The notes: a model not told the origin generated them from the sequence alone. Shown: positions 54,171 through 63,494, numbered from the stretch's first letter. The stretch is DNA of 64,000 nt from CAYFPX01 sp964519895 (GCA_964519895.1 CAZFLE010000003.1:62001-126000); one strand, 5' to 3'. Made by a program: numbers and translations.

Positions 54171-55227
54171 GTCGGCGGCCGCCGTAGAGAGCCCCCACCA
54201 GGGCATCGAGCCCGCCGGTGTCGCCCACCACCCGCAGGCTCACGGGCACGCCATTGCGCAGCTGGAGGGCCCGGCGCTCGCCCGGTGCGGCCCGCTCGAA
54301 CAGCACGACCCGGGGCTCTCCCGTGCCCCCGTCGTGGCGGCGGAAGGCGAGCAGGTCGCGCGCCTCGACCCGGGTCGCGACGAACACCTGCCCCCGGCTG
54401 GTGCGCACGAGGGACGTCACCGACGGCGAGCCCTGGGTCACGCCCCGTCGCACCGTCGCCGTGCCGCCGTCTGGGCCGCTGTAGGCGTACTGCAGGGTGC
54501 TCAAGAGGGCCCGCAAGGGCGGATGGGAGACGGCGAGATCGCGAAACCGGGCGGCTTCGATCCGCAGAGCGACCAGCGCGGTCTCGGCCCGGACCGTCGC
54601 TGCTCGCGGCGCACCCCGAGCCAGGGCCAGCTCACCGAAGCACTGGCCCCGTTGGTACCGGCGCAGCCCCTGAGCGCCGTCGGCACCGACGGCCCCGGCC
54701 ATGCCCTCGACCACGAACCAGGCGGCGTCCCCGGGGTCGCCGGCTCGGAACACGGCGTCCCCGGGCTCGAAGCGCCGCAGGCTCATGCCAGCGTCGACCG
54801 CTGGCAGGTCGCGTAGCACCGGCAGGTCGGGCAGCGCTTCCCACACGGCGGCGTCGGCCATGGGCTGGTCCAGGTGAGGCGCCACATGGCTCTGGTAGAT
54901 CGCCTCGGGCACGACCAGCAACCGGGTCGGCGCCGCCCCGCGCACCCCGGCGGTCCGCCGATGGCTCGCACCGCGCCCCAGGGCTCGCTCGCCAAAGGCC
55001 TCGCCCGGCCCCAGCCGCGCCACCACCACCGGGCCCTCCGTGCCCTGGACGAAGACCTCGACCTGGCCAGACTGGATCACGAAGAGCTCGTTCCCGGCGT
55101 CCCCCGCCCGGAACAGCACCTCGCCGGCCCCCAGGACCCGACCCCTGGCACTGTCTACGACCGCAGTCCAGGCGTCGTCTGGGAGCGCCGCGAGCAGCGC
55201 CTCGGTCCTCAGGCTCTGGCCACTCAC
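54121..55227 (-). CDS. Protein with two cyclic-nucleotide-binding-type domains
   Basis: Protein of 368 aa with two cNMP-binding/CRP-type beta-roll domains. The first (about residues 30-110) has FRAGDAGNELFVIQSGQVEVF and FGERALGRGASHRRTAGV. The second (about 150-230) has FRAGDPGDAAWFVVEGMAGAV and CFGELALARGAPRAATV; both resemble the phosphate-binding cassette FGExALxxxxxRxAxV. The C-terminal 130 residues are beta-rich and of unknown type. There is no DNA-binding helix-turn-helix. ATG 55227 overlaps the ABC-F stop by 4 bp, so the two are coupled. Likely a ligand-regulated adaptor. Confidence 0.85.
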   Translation of the reverse strand: MSGQSLRTEALLAALPDDAWTAVVDSARGRVLGAGEVLFRAGDAGNELFVIQSGQVEVFVQGTEGPVVVARLGPGEAFGERALGRGASHRRTAGVRGAAPTRLLVVPEAIYQSHVAPHLDQPMADAAVWEALPDLPVLRDLPAVDAGMSLRRFEPGDAVFRAGDPGDAAWFVVEGMAGAVGADGAQGLRRYQRGQCFGELALARGAPRAATVRAETALVALRIEAARFRDLAVSHPPLRALLSTLQYAYSGPDGGTATVRRGVTQGSPSVTSLVRTSRGQVFVATRVEARDLLAFRRHDGGTGEPRVVLFERAAPGERRALQLRNGVPVSLRVVGDTGGLDALVGALYGGRRLSGPELERFRWTGTLD

Positions 55228-56897
55228 GGGGCGCGCTTGCCCTTCTTCTTCTTGCGGGCACGGCGCTTTTCGTCCTTGGCCCGCTCAACCACCTTCTCCG
55301 CGTCCAGGTGATCGGTCTGGGAGCGGGCCATCAGGTCCGCGTAGGTCCCGTGGAAGTCCTCGACCCCGTCCTCCCGCAGCTCCAGCACCCGGGTGGCGAG
55401 CTTGTCCACGAACCAGCGGTCGTGGGACACGAACAGGATCGTGCCGTCATAGGCCAGCAGCCCGTCGGCCAGGGCCTCGATGCCCTCCAGATCCAGGTGG
55501 TTTGTGGGCTCGTCGAGCACCAGCACCGTGGGCTGGACGGCGGCGATCCGGGCGAAGAGCAGCCGGGCGGCCTCGCCCCCGGACAGGTTGCCGACCTTCT
55601 TCTCCACGTCGTCCCGGGAGAACAGCACCATCGCCAGCCGGGCCACCACGCCGCCCAGCCCGTCGGTGGGCACGCTCTTCCACATGCTCTCCTTGACCGT
55701 GCCGTCCGGGGGGCCCAGGGCGTCCCGGTGGTCTTGGGGGAAGTAGCCGAAGTCGGCCTCGTGGCCCCACTCGAATGTGCCGTCGTCTGCGTTGAGCTCG
55801 TCGACCAGGATCTTGAGCAAGGTCGACTTGCCGATGCCGTTGGGCCCGATGATGGCCAGCCGGTCTCCCCGCTCGACCTCGAAGCCCACGTCCAGCAAGA
55901 CGATCTTGTCGTCGTAGGCCTTGGACAGGCCGTCGACGGTCAGAACCTTGCGGCCGCTGGGGCGCCGACCCTGGAACTGGAAGCGGGGGTGCCGGCGGGA
56001 GCTCTGGGGGAGCTGGTCGATCACGATCTTCTCGACCCGCTTCTGCCGGCTGTTGGCTTGGCGGGCCTTGGTGGCCTTGGCCTTGAAGCGGGTGATGAAG
56101 GCCTTGTGGTCGGCGATCTCCTTTTCTCGCTTCTTGATCTCGGACTCGCGGCGGGCCCGCTCGGCGACCTTTTGCTGCAGGAACGCCGCGTAGTTGCCCT
56201 TGTAGGAGACGACCCGCTCGTAGTCGACGTCGAGGATGTGGGTGCAGACCCGGTCCAGGAAGCGGTGGTCGTGGCTCACGACCACGCAGCAGCCGCGGAA
56301 GTCGAGCATGAACTGCTCGAGCCACGAGATCGCCAGGATGTCCAGGTGGTTGGTGGGCTCGTCCAGCATCAACAGGTCGGGCTCGGCGGCCAGGGTCTTG
56401 CCCAGCAAGGCGCGGAGCTTGAACCCCCCGGACAACACCCGCAGGGGCTCACGGTGGACCGCGGTCGGGATGCCGAGCCCCTCGAGGATGGCGCCGGCCC
56501 GGGACTCCAGCCCGTAGCCGTCATGAGCCATGACGATGTCCTCGAGCTTGCTGTAGCGGTCGTCGTCGAAGGACTCGTGGGCGTTGGCCAGCAGCGCTTC
56601 CTTCTCGACCATCGCGTCCCACAGCAGGGGATTGCCCATCATGACGACATCGAGGATCGGCGTGTCCTCGTAGGCGAAGTGGTCCTGTTCCAGCACGCCC
56701 ATGCGGGCGGCCCGCGGGCGGGTCACGTCGCCGCTGCTCGAGGTCTCCTGGCCCGCGAGCACGCGGAGCAGGGTCGACTTGCCAGAGCCATTGGCGCCCA
56801 CGATGCCGTAGCGGTTGCCGCGATCGAGCTGCAGGTTCACGTCGCGGAACAGGGCCTGGGCCCCGTACTCCATCGCGAGATCGGTGACGGTGAGCAT
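55224..56897 (-). CDS. ABC-F family ATPase
   Basis: About 557 aa from ATG 56897; the longer frame from 56936 has a poor N-terminus. Two ABC domains in tandem: Walker A GANGSGKST and GPNGIGKST, signatures LSGGFKLR and LSGGEAAR, and Walker B LLMLDEPTNHLD and VLVLDEPTNHLD, joined by a charged helical linker (RARRESEIKKREKEIADHKAF), the P-site-tRNA interaction motif of the family. A Lys/Arg tail closes the protein (RARKKKKGKRAP). No membrane part. ABC-F proteins act on ribosomes in translation regulation or antibiotic resistance. Coupled to a cNMP-binding gene. Confidence 0.95.
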   Translation of the reverse strand: MLTVTDLAMEYGAQALFRDVNLQLDRGNRYGIVGANGSGKSTLLRVLAGQETSSSGDVTRPRAARMGVLEQDHFAYEDTPILDVVMMGNPLLWDAMVEKEALLANAHESFDDDRYSKLEDIVMAHDGYGLESRAGAILEGLGIPTAVHREPLRVLSGGFKLRALLGKTLAAEPDLLMLDEPTNHLDILAISWLEQFMLDFRGCCVVVSHDHRFLDRVCTHILDVDYERVVSYKGNYAAFLQQKVAERARRESEIKKREKEIADHKAFITRFKAKATKARQANSRQKRVEKIVIDQLPQSSRRHPRFQFQGRRPSGRKVLTVDGLSKAYDDKIVLLDVGFEVERGDRLAIIGPNGIGKSTLLKILVDELNADDGTFEWGHEADFGYFPQDHRDALGPPDGTVKESMWKSVPTDGLGGVVARLAMVLFSRDDVEKKVGNLSGGEAARLLFARIAAVQPTVLVLDEPTNHLDLEGIEALADGLLAYDGTILFVSHDRWFVDKLATRVLELREDGVEDFHGTYADLMARSQTDHLDAEKVVERAKDEKRRARKKKKGKRAP

Positions 56898-56974
56898 GGC
56901 GGGGGCACTTAGCCCGCTCCGTGCGCACAGCTCCACGCGGTAGGATCCCCCCCCTCTGGAGCTGGAGTCTCGCC

Positions 56975-57352
56975 ATGTCGGAAGCCAACAAGCGTGCCCT
57001 CATCGGGTACTGGATCTTCACCGCCCTCATCGTCGTGAGCCAGGGGGCGTCTGGCGTGATGGACTTCCTGGGGGCGGCGCCGGTGCTCGAGGGCGTCACT
57101 GCCCTCGGCTACCCGGCCTACATCCTGTACATCCTGGGCACCGCCAAGATCCTGGGCGTGATCGCCATCGCCGTGCCCGGCAAGCCCCTGCTCAAGGAGT
57201 GGGCCTATGCCGGGTTCACGTTCGACTTTCTGGGTGCCGCGGCGTCCCACGTTCTCAACGGTGACGGCCCGGACCTGTTCATGGCGCCCCTCGTGATCCT
57301 GGCCTTCTTGATCGGCAGCTACAAGCTGCGGCCTGCGGACCGCAAGCTATAG
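56975..57352 (+). CDS. DoxX-like membrane protein
   Basis: Protein of 125 aa; ATG 56975 has GGAG 8 nt upstream. Four hydrophobic spans (IGYWIFTALIVVSQGASGVMDF, LGYPAYILYILGTAKILGVIAIAV, WAYAGFTFDFLGAAASHVL, LFMAPLVILAFLIGSYKL). Small size and the YxxxxLGxxKxLGxxAI pattern fit the DoxX-like family. Role unknown. Divergent from the ABC-F gene (77 bp gap) and 24 bp upstream of the aldehyde dehydrogenase. Confidence 0.8.
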   Translation: MSEANKRALIGYWIFTALIVVSQGASGVMDFLGAAPVLEGVTALGYPAYILYILGTAKILGVIAIAVPGKPLLKEWAYAGFTFDFLGAAASHVLNGDGPDLFMAPLVILAFLIGSYKLRPADRKL

Positions 57353-57376
57353 GGCGGGGGACCCGTGGAGGTCCCC

Positions 57377-58924
57377 ATGTCCGCCCCTGGCACCACGAAC
57401 CCGGTGGACGGCAGCGCCCTGCCGGCCGTCGATGCCACATCGCCCGACGCCGTGGCCGGCCTGGTCGACGCCGCCCGGCAGGCCCAGCCCGCCTGGGGTG
57501 CCCTGAGCGTCGCCGCCCGGAGCAAGGCCGTGCTCGCCTTTGCCCGGGCCGCCGTCGAACGGCACGCCGAGATCATCCCCATCCTGGCCAGCGAGACCGG
57601 CCGCAGTGCCCTGGAGTGCGGGCTGAACGAGGCCAACGGCATCCTGGAGTACGCCCGGGGCGCCGTCGGGGTCGCCAAGAAGACCCTGAAGCCCGAGCGG
57701 GTGCCCTTCAACCCCGTGGCCTTTCCCGGCAAGCGGGCCGTGATCGAGCCGCTGCCCCGGGGGGTGGTCGGCATCGTCGCGCCGTGGAACTACCCGCTGG
57801 CGAACTTCTACAAGTCGCTCTTCCCGGCGCTGCTGTCGGGCAATGCCGTGGTCCTGAAGCCGTCCGAGCACACCCCGCGGTCGGGCGCCTGGCTGGCGGG
57901 CGTGGCCGCCGAGACCTTGCCGGACGGCCTGGTCCAGCTGGCCCAGGGCGCCGGCGACGTGGGGGCCGCGGTGGTCGACGCGGTCGACGCCGTGGTGTTC
58001 ACGGGCTCGGTGGCCACCGGCCGCAAGATCGCCGCACGGGCCGGGGAGCGTCTGATCCCTTGCTCTGTGGAGCTCGGGGGCAAGGACGCGGCCATCGTGC
58101 TCGCCGACTGCGACCTGCCGCGCACGGTCGCGGGCATCGCTCAGTGGGGCATGCACAACGCCGGTCAGAACTGTGCCGGCATCGAGCGGGTCTACGTCGA
58201 GGATGCGATCGCCGACACCTTCGTGCCGGCGCTGGCGCGGGCAGTGGGTCGGCTGCGGGTCGAGGACGGCAGCGGTGAGAGCGAGCTGGGGCCACTCCAG
58301 AACGCCCCCCAGCTGGCCATCGTCGAAGCCCACGTGGCCGACGCGCGGGCCAAGGGCGCCACGGTGCTCTGCGGCGGGGAGCGGGTGGGCCAGGGCCTGG
58401 GCTACGCCGCGACCGTGATCGATGGCTGCGCCAAGGGCATGGCGGTGGTCGACCAGGAGACCTTTGGGCCCGTGCTGGCCGTGGTGCGGGTGCCGGACGC
58501 AGACGCCGCGGTCGCCGCAGCCAACGACTCGAAGTACGGCCTCAACGGCAGCGTGTGGACCACGAACCTGGCCCTTGGCGAGACCCTGGCGCGCCAGCTC
58601 GACGTGGGCATCGCCAACGTGAACAACCACAGCTTCGCGGGCATCGTGCCGCAGATCCCCTGGACCGGGGTCAAGGACACGGGCCATGGGGTTGCGGCCA
58701 GTCGGCACAGCTACAGCACCTTCGTGCGGCCGCGCACGGTGCTGGTGGACAAGAACACCGCCCCGGACCCGTTCTGGTTTCCGGCCAATGCGGACCTGGA
58801 GACCCTGGCGACGGCGGTTCGGGACCTGAGCATGGGCGCCCTGGGGGCGGTGTTCCGCTTGCTGCCTGTGCTGGGCAAGCGGACCAAGGCGATCCGGGCC
58901 CTGTCTCAGGAGGAGCCGACTTGA
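57377..58924 (+). CDS. NAD(P)-dependent aldehyde dehydrogenase
   Basis: 515 aa. ATG 57377 follows GGAGG by 5 nt; GTG 57365 is a longer alternative. Catalytic residues are present: Cys266 (HNAGQNCAG), general base Glu232 (SVELGGKDA), Asn138 (PWNYPL) and Lys161 (VVLKPSEH). A C-terminal extension of about 50 residues (KNTAPDPFWFPANADLE... LPVLGKRTKAI) resembles membrane-associated members acting on long-chain or hydrophobic aldehydes. Oxidises aldehydes to acids. Probably transcribed with the DoxX-like gene; the next gene starts 30 bp downstream. Confidence 0.92.
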   Translation: MSAPGTTNPVDGSALPAVDATSPDAVAGLVDAARQAQPAWGALSVAARSKAVLAFARAAVERHAEIIPILASETGRSALECGLNEANGILEYARGAVGVAKKTLKPERVPFNPVAFPGKRAVIEPLPRGVVGIVAPWNYPLANFYKSLFPALLSGNAVVLKPSEHTPRSGAWLAGVAAETLPDGLVQLAQGAGDVGAAVVDAVDAVVFTGSVATGRKIAARAGERLIPCSVELGGKDAAIVLADCDLPRTVAGIAQWGMHNAGQNCAGIERVYVEDAIADTFVPALARAVGRLRVEDGSGESELGPLQNAPQLAIVEAHVADARAKGATVLCGGERVGQGLGYAATVIDGCAKGMAVVDQETFGPVLAVVRVPDADAAVAAANDSKYGLNGSVWTTNLALGETLARQLDVGIANVNNHSFAGIVPQIPWTGVKDTGHGVAASRHSYSTFVRPRTVLVDKNTAPDPFWFPANADLETLATAVRDLSMGALGAVFRLLPVLGKRTKAIRALSQEEPT

Positions 58925-58954
58925 CGCCACCCCGCCAACGGGCGACAGCGGGGT

Positions 58955-60322
58955 GTGCGAACCCTCCGCTTCGACCGCGGCACCCTGTTGATCGACGGCA
59001 TCGTCGACGGCGAGGAACCGCCCGGCTTCACCTGGGATGGCCGGGTCAACCGCTTCCGAGGCGACGCAAACCTCTACCGCCACGTGGTGCTGGAGTGGCA
59101 TCGCTCCGGGCAGCCGTGGACCGACGAGGCCCGGGCCTACGGCAAGCTCGAGGATCTGGTCCACCACACGGATCGAACCCCTCGCGAGTACCAGGAAGCA
59201 GCGCTCGAGGCCTGGCGCACCCGGGGGCGCAGCGGCTGCGTGATCCTGCCGACCGGTTCGGGCAAGACCTACGTCGCCGAGCTGTGCATCGCCGACGCCC
59301 ACCGCTCGACCCTGGTGCTGGCCCCGACCATCGACCTGGTGCTCCAGTGGGTGACCGTGCTGGAGCGGGCTTTCCAGCGGCCCATCGGCATGCTCGGCGG
59401 GGGGCAACACGAGCTGCACGACATCACCGTCTCGACCTATGACAGCGCGTACCTGCACATGGGGCGCTACGGCGCTCGCTTCGGGCTGCTCATCTGCGAC
59501 GAGGTCCACCACCTGCCCTCCGAGGCGTACAGCCAGGCCGCGCTCATGAGCCTGGCCCCTTGGCGGCTGGGGCTCACCGCGACGTTTGAGCGGCCCGACG
59601 ACGGCCACCACGACGTGGTCGGACTGATCGGCCCGGTGGTCTACCGCCGCGGCATCCGGGAGCTCGCCGGCGAGGTGCTCGCCGACTACACCGTGGTCCA
59701 CGTCGAGGTCGACCTGACCGACGACGAGTCCGACCGGTACTTCGAGGCCCGCGGGACGTTTCGCAGCTTCGTGGGCCGGAAGCGCATCCGGCTGGGCGGC
59801 CGCAATGGCTGGGGCAACTTCCTGCGGGCCGCCGCCATGTCCAAGGCCGGGCGAGCCGCCCTCAAGGCCCACCGCGAGAGCCGGCGGGTCATCCACGAGG
59901 CCAGCGGCAAGCTCGACGCCCTGGAGACCATCCTCCAGCGCCATCCAGAGGGCCGCGTCCTGTTGTTCACCAACGACAACGCCACGGTCTACCGCGTCTC
60001 GCGCGAGTTCGGCGTGCCCTGCATCACCCACCAGACCGACGTGAAGGAGCGGCGGGCCATCCTGGCGGCGTTCGGCGAGGGCCGCTGGCGGGTCATCGCC
60101 ACGAGCCGGGTGCTCAACGAGGGCGTCGACATGCCCGAGGCCGATGTGGGCGTCGTGCTGTCGGGGACCAGCACGGTCCGGGAGCACGTGCAGCGCCTCG
60201 GCCGCATCCTGCGCCCTCGCGAGGGCAAGCAGGCCGTGCTCTACGAGCTCGTCACCACCGGCACCTCCGAGGAAGCGACCAGCCGCCGCCGCCGGGAGCA
60301 CGCGGCCTACGAGGAGGACTGA
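58955..60322 (+). CDS. XPB-type superfamily 2 DNA helicase
   Basis: Protein of 455 aa from GTG 58955. N-terminal damage-recognition-like region, then the SF2 core: Walker A PTGSGKT, DEVHH (DExH box), motif III LTATFER, motif VI RLGRILRP. Layout and length match archaeal-type XPB (short, without the eukaryotic extensions). XPB unwinds DNA for repair; with Bax1 it makes a helicase-nuclease complex. The Bax1-like gene follows two bases downstream. Two-gene arrangement as in archaea, found here in a bacterial genome. Confidence 0.9.
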   Translation: MRTLRFDRGTLLIDGIVDGEEPPGFTWDGRVNRFRGDANLYRHVVLEWHRSGQPWTDEARAYGKLEDLVHHTDRTPREYQEAALEAWRTRGRSGCVILPTGSGKTYVAELCIADAHRSTLVLAPTIDLVLQWVTVLERAFQRPIGMLGGGQHELHDITVSTYDSAYLHMGRYGARFGLLICDEVHHLPSEAYSQAALMSLAPWRLGLTATFERPDDGHHDVVGLIGPVVYRRGIRELAGEVLADYTVVHVEVDLTDDESDRYFEARGTFRSFVGRKRIRLGGRNGWGNFLRAAAMSKAGRAALKAHRESRRVIHEASGKLDALETILQRHPEGRVLLFTNDNATVYRVSREFGVPCITHQTDVKERRAILAAFGEGRWRVIATSRVLNEGVDMPEADVGVVLSGTSTVREHVQRLGRILRPREGKQAVLYELVTTGTSEEATSRRRREHAAYEED

Positions 60323-60324
60323 GG

Positions 60325-61527
60325 GTGCTGACCGGGGACCTGGTGCGGGTGCGGGTGAAGGGCAAGGAGCTCCACCCCTCCTACGTGAAGCCCGAGGAGC
60401 CGCGCTTCCAGGAGCGGGCGGCAGAGCTGGTCGCGCTGTACCGCAGGGCGGTGACCCAGGGGCACACCCGGGCCTGGCTCGCGAGCGAGGTCGAGGAGAT
60501 GATCGGCGACGGCGTCGACCACAAGCTCACCAAGGGCCTGGCCAAGACCCTGACGGACCGCGCCGAGTTTGCCGTCGAAGCGCCTGTGCCCCCAGCCGAG
60601 CTCCGTGCTCGGCTCTTTGATGTGACAGCCGCGGCGCCTTCGCGGGCCAAGACCGCGGCGGCCATCGCCGCCCTGGCCGACCAGGTGGGCGTCACCCCCG
60701 ACGCCCTCAAGGGGCTGCTCTATGCCGACCGCAAGGAGGAGCAGCGCATCCTAAAATGCGACGTGTCCGACGGCGACTGGTTGCTCCACCGCTACAACAC
60801 CGGCCTAGTCCAGGCCTGCCTGCTCAAGGCCGTCTCGGTCGAGGTGTCCCTGGACGGCCCCACGCCCGAGCGCGCCCGCCAGCTCTTCCGGCTCATCCAG
60901 TTCAACGGCCTGATGTACTCGGTCACGCCCACTGCGCTCGGCTACCGGATCCACCTGGACGGTCCTGCGTCGGTCCTGCGCCACAGCACCCGCTACGGCA
61001 TGAGCCTGGCGACGTGGTTCCCCGGCCTGCTCCTCCAGGAGTGCCCCTGGTCCATGGACGCCGTGGTGCGGTGGGGGCGCAAGCGCAAGCTCAAGAAGGC
61101 CCTGCACGTGGACTCGGAGCGCGGCCTGCGCTCCCACCATCGGGACACCGGGGCCTACACGACCCGGACCGAGGACTGGTTCCGGGAGCGCTTCGAGGCC
61201 CTGGACTGCGACTGGGCCCTGTCCCGGGAGGGCACGCCCCTGAACCTGGAGGGCAAGGGCGTCGTGGTCCCGAACTTCACGTTTCGGAAGGGCGGTCGGG
61301 TGGCGCACCTGGAGATCGTCGGCTTCTGGCGCAAGGACTGGCTGCGTCGGCGCCTGGACCTGCTCCAGGCCCACGGCCCGGGCAACCTGGTGCTCGCCGT
61401 GAGCAGCAAGCTGGCGGTGACCAAGGAGGTGTGGAAGCACTTTCCGGGCCAGGTGGTCAGCTTCAAGGAGATCGTGCCGGCCAAGGACGTGTTGGCGGCC
61501 GTGGAGGCTTGCGCGAAGGGGGGGTGA
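60325..61527 (+). CDS. Bax1-like (DUF790) nuclease partner of XPB
   Basis: 400 aa from GTG 60325, two bases after the helicase stop and preceded by GAGG. The DUF790 layout is present: N-terminal basic segment, LYADRKEEQRI, LFRLIQFNGLMYSVT, and the PD-(D/E)xK-like region with VVPNFTF (residues 314-320) and HLEIVGFW (328-335). Where the usual motif is PDF, Asn317 replaces the Asp, while Glu330 is kept. This may weaken metal binding and nuclease activity. It works with XPB in nucleotide excision-type repair. A tandem palindromic repeat follows the stop. Confidence 0.88.
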   Translation: MLTGDLVRVRVKGKELHPSYVKPEEPRFQERAAELVALYRRAVTQGHTRAWLASEVEEMIGDGVDHKLTKGLAKTLTDRAEFAVEAPVPPAELRARLFDVTAAAPSRAKTAAAIAALADQVGVTPDALKGLLYADRKEEQRILKCDVSDGDWLLHRYNTGLVQACLLKAVSVEVSLDGPTPERARQLFRLIQFNGLMYSVTPTALGYRIHLDGPASVLRHSTRYGMSLATWFPGLLLQECPWSMDAVVRWGRKRKLKKALHVDSERGLRSHHRDTGAYTTRTEDWFRERFEALDCDWALSREGTPLNLEGKGVVVPNFTFRKGGRVAHLEIVGFWRKDWLRRRLDLLQAHGPGNLVLAVSSKLAVTKEVWKHFPGQVVSFKEIVPAKDVLAAVEACAKGG

Positions 61528-61530
61528 AGT

Positions 61531-61730
61531 GGGAGGGGACGAACGTCCGTACTTCGGACGTTGAGGGGCCCCAACTGAGTTGGACGGGACGAACGTCCGA
61601 AGTACGGACGTTCGTCCCTCCGCAGCGCGGCCGGGAGGGGACGAACGTCCGTACTTCGGACGTTGAGGGGCCCCAACTGAGTTGGACGGGACGAACGTCC
61701 GAAGTACGGACGTTCGTCCCTCCGCAGCGC
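61531..61730. repeat. Tandem duplication of a palindromic unit, 102-bp period
   Basis: Unit 1 starts at 61531 and unit 2 at 61633; 98 bp are identical between them by eye, followed by unit-specific ends. Within each unit the first part (GACGAACGTCCGTACTTCGG) is the reverse complement of the last part (CCGAAGTACGGACGTTCGTC). AACGTCCG/CGGACGTT also form hairpins on their own. GGGGCCCC and CCAACTGAGTTGG (a perfect 6-bp stem with 1-nt loop) lie at the middle. It fills the 203 bp between the convergent Bax1-like gene and the gene at 61731. Confidence 0.9.
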
Positions 61731-63494
61731 CTACTCCAGCGTGATCCCCGCCAGATACGCCGGCGCCTGGGGCCTGACCCAGCCCAGGAAGCGGGCGTCG
61801 ACCACCGAGAACTGGAAGTCCGGCGTGCCGGTCTCCGGGTCGACGAACTGGCGCTCTACCGCCGCGGCCTTGGGCGTGCGGTACAGGGTCACCCGGGCGC
61901 CGTCGTCGGTGTCGGTGACGTCGGCCTGGCGCAGCGGGCGCCGCAGGTCGGGCACCACCCGGTTGTAGGTCCCCTGGCTCTCGAAGCAGGGCTCGCTGGA
62001 CCAGCAAGCCACGTCGAGGGCCACCAGCAGACCGTCGTAGAAGTCGAAGCAGACGGCGTCGCCGCCGCTGCTGGGCAGGCAGCTGCGGGCCACCCGGTCG
62101 CTCTTGAAGGGCTTGGCAGCCGGCTCCTGGAACGGGAAGACCAGGCCGACCTCGGCCTGGGTCCAGCCCAGTCGGATGCGACGGCCCTGGACGGTGATCG
62201 CCACGTCGGACCGCGCGGACCGGGACACGCTGGCGCAGCGCTCGCGGACCTGGAATGGGTAGCGCAGCGTCACGCCGCCCTCGATGTCGACCACCACCTG
62301 CCAGCCCGCGTCGTCTCCGTCGGCGCGGCACAGGGGTCGGGACAGGGTGGTCTCGAGCAACAAGGGGTCGGGCTGGTACCAGTCGATCGCCAGGGTCTCG
62401 GCGGGCACTCGCCACGCCGGCAGCCCGGCGTCCGTCAGCAGAGGCAGCCACGCGTCCTGGGCCGTGCGAGCGGACTCTCCGGCGCCGGTCTCCAGCCGGA
62501 CGCTCACCGCCACGCCGGGCACGGGCACTCGGACCTGGACCGACCGGTCGTCGGCGTCGACCCACGGCGGCGTCAGGCCTTCCTGGCCCAAGCCCAGCAG
62601 GGCCGAGTGGTTCTCACTGTCGTTGAGCGAGACCTGGACCAGCGCCTCGTGCACCCGGCGCCAGGCGTCCGGCGAGCGCGGATCGGTCGGGTAGGTCTTG
62701 GCAAAGGCCAGCAAGCCCTCGGGACCCAGGGCCTCAGAGTCCCGCCAGATGGCGTCGATGCGGCGAGACGCGGCCTCTTCCAGCCGGGGGTGCTCGGGGT
62801 GGATCGACAGGAGCTCCGCCCAGGCCTCTGCGGTGTCGACCTGTTCGACCTCGGACCAGACCGCGGCCATCCACTGGCCCTGGATCTCCGCCAGCTGGCC
62901 GTGCTCGGGGTACGCCTCGAGCAAGGCCTGCCAAGCCTCGCTGGTGCCCTGGGCGGCCGTCGCCTCGAAGGCCAACGTGTGCTCCAGCGCCACCGCTTTG
63001 GTGGCCTGGGGGGTGTCCGGGAACTCCTCCTGGAACGCCCGGGCGGCATCGATGGTGCGCAGTGTCGCGGCTTGATCCCAGAAGCCCTGGAGCACGGTCT
63101 CGGCGGCGTCGGTGCCCTGGTAGTCGGCGTAGAGCTGGCGTCTCAGGGTCTCGTCGTCGCCCGCCTCGCGGAGAGCCAGCTGCGCTGCGAGTCCCTGGGT
63201 CTTTGCGCCGGCCTGGGTCCCGGACCACGCCTGCCAGTGACTGTCCAGCGCCGATCGGGGAATGCCGGCCGGGTGCAGGCGCTCCAGCCCCGTGAGCTCG
63301 GCCCTGGCACAGACGTCTCTCACGTCTGGGTCCTGGAGTCCGTCCGCCACTCGATCCGCACAGGTCTCGAGCACCTTGTCGAGCTTGTCCTTCTTGAGGA
63401 GCTTCTCGAGCTTTGACGCGTCCTTGCTCGCGGCCTGGACCGCGGGCGGCAGGGCCACCAGGCCCGCCAGGAGCACCAGGGTGCGGGCCCTCAT
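61731..63494 (-). CDS. Secreted protein of unknown function
   Basis: Protein of 587 aa. ATG 63494 overlaps the next gene (ATGA) and gives a signal peptide (MRARTLVLLAGLVALPPAVQA). A Lys-rich helical N-terminus (KDASKLEKLLKKDKLDKVLE) precedes about 300 residues of TPR-like or Trp-rich helical repeats (TSEAWQALLEAYPEHGQLAEIQ, TAEAWAELLSIHPEHPRLEEA). The C-terminal 250 residues are beta-rich with several Cys (CRADGDDAG, CASVSRSARS, CLPSSGGDAVC, CWSSEPC) that could form disulfides. No catalytic motif. Likely exported to the envelope together with the partial gene at 63491. Confidence 0.75.
   Translation of the reverse strand: MRARTLVLLAGLVALPPAVQAASKDASKLEKLLKKDKLDKVLETCADRVADGLQDPDVRDVCARAELTGLERLHPAGIPRSALDSHWQAWSGTQAGAKTQGLAAQLALREAGDDETLRRQLYADYQGTDAAETVLQGFWDQAATLRTIDAARAFQEEFPDTPQATKAVALEHTLAFEATAAQGTSEAWQALLEAYPEHGQLAEIQGQWMAAVWSEVEQVDTAEAWAELLSIHPEHPRLEEAASRRIDAIWRDSEALGPEGLLAFAKTYPTDPRSPDAWRRVHEALVQVSLNDSENHSALLGLGQEGLTPPWVDADDRSVQVRVPVPGVAVSVRLETGAGESARTAQDAWLPLLTDAGLPAWRVPAETLAIDWYQPDPLLLETTLSRPLCRADGDDAGWQVVVDIEGGVTLRYPFQVRERCASVSRSARSDVAITVQGRRIRLGWTQAEVGLVFPFQEPAAKPFKSDRVARSCLPSSGGDAVCFDFYDGLLVALDVACWSSEPCFESQGTYNRVVPDLRRPLRQADVTDTDDGARVTLYRTPKAAAVERQFVDPETGTPDFQFSVVDARFLGWVRPQAPAYLAGITLE

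Noticed and set aside
61531..61730. CRISPR-like array
   Set aside because: Only two copies with no variable spacers, and each copy is itself palindromic and about 100 bp long.
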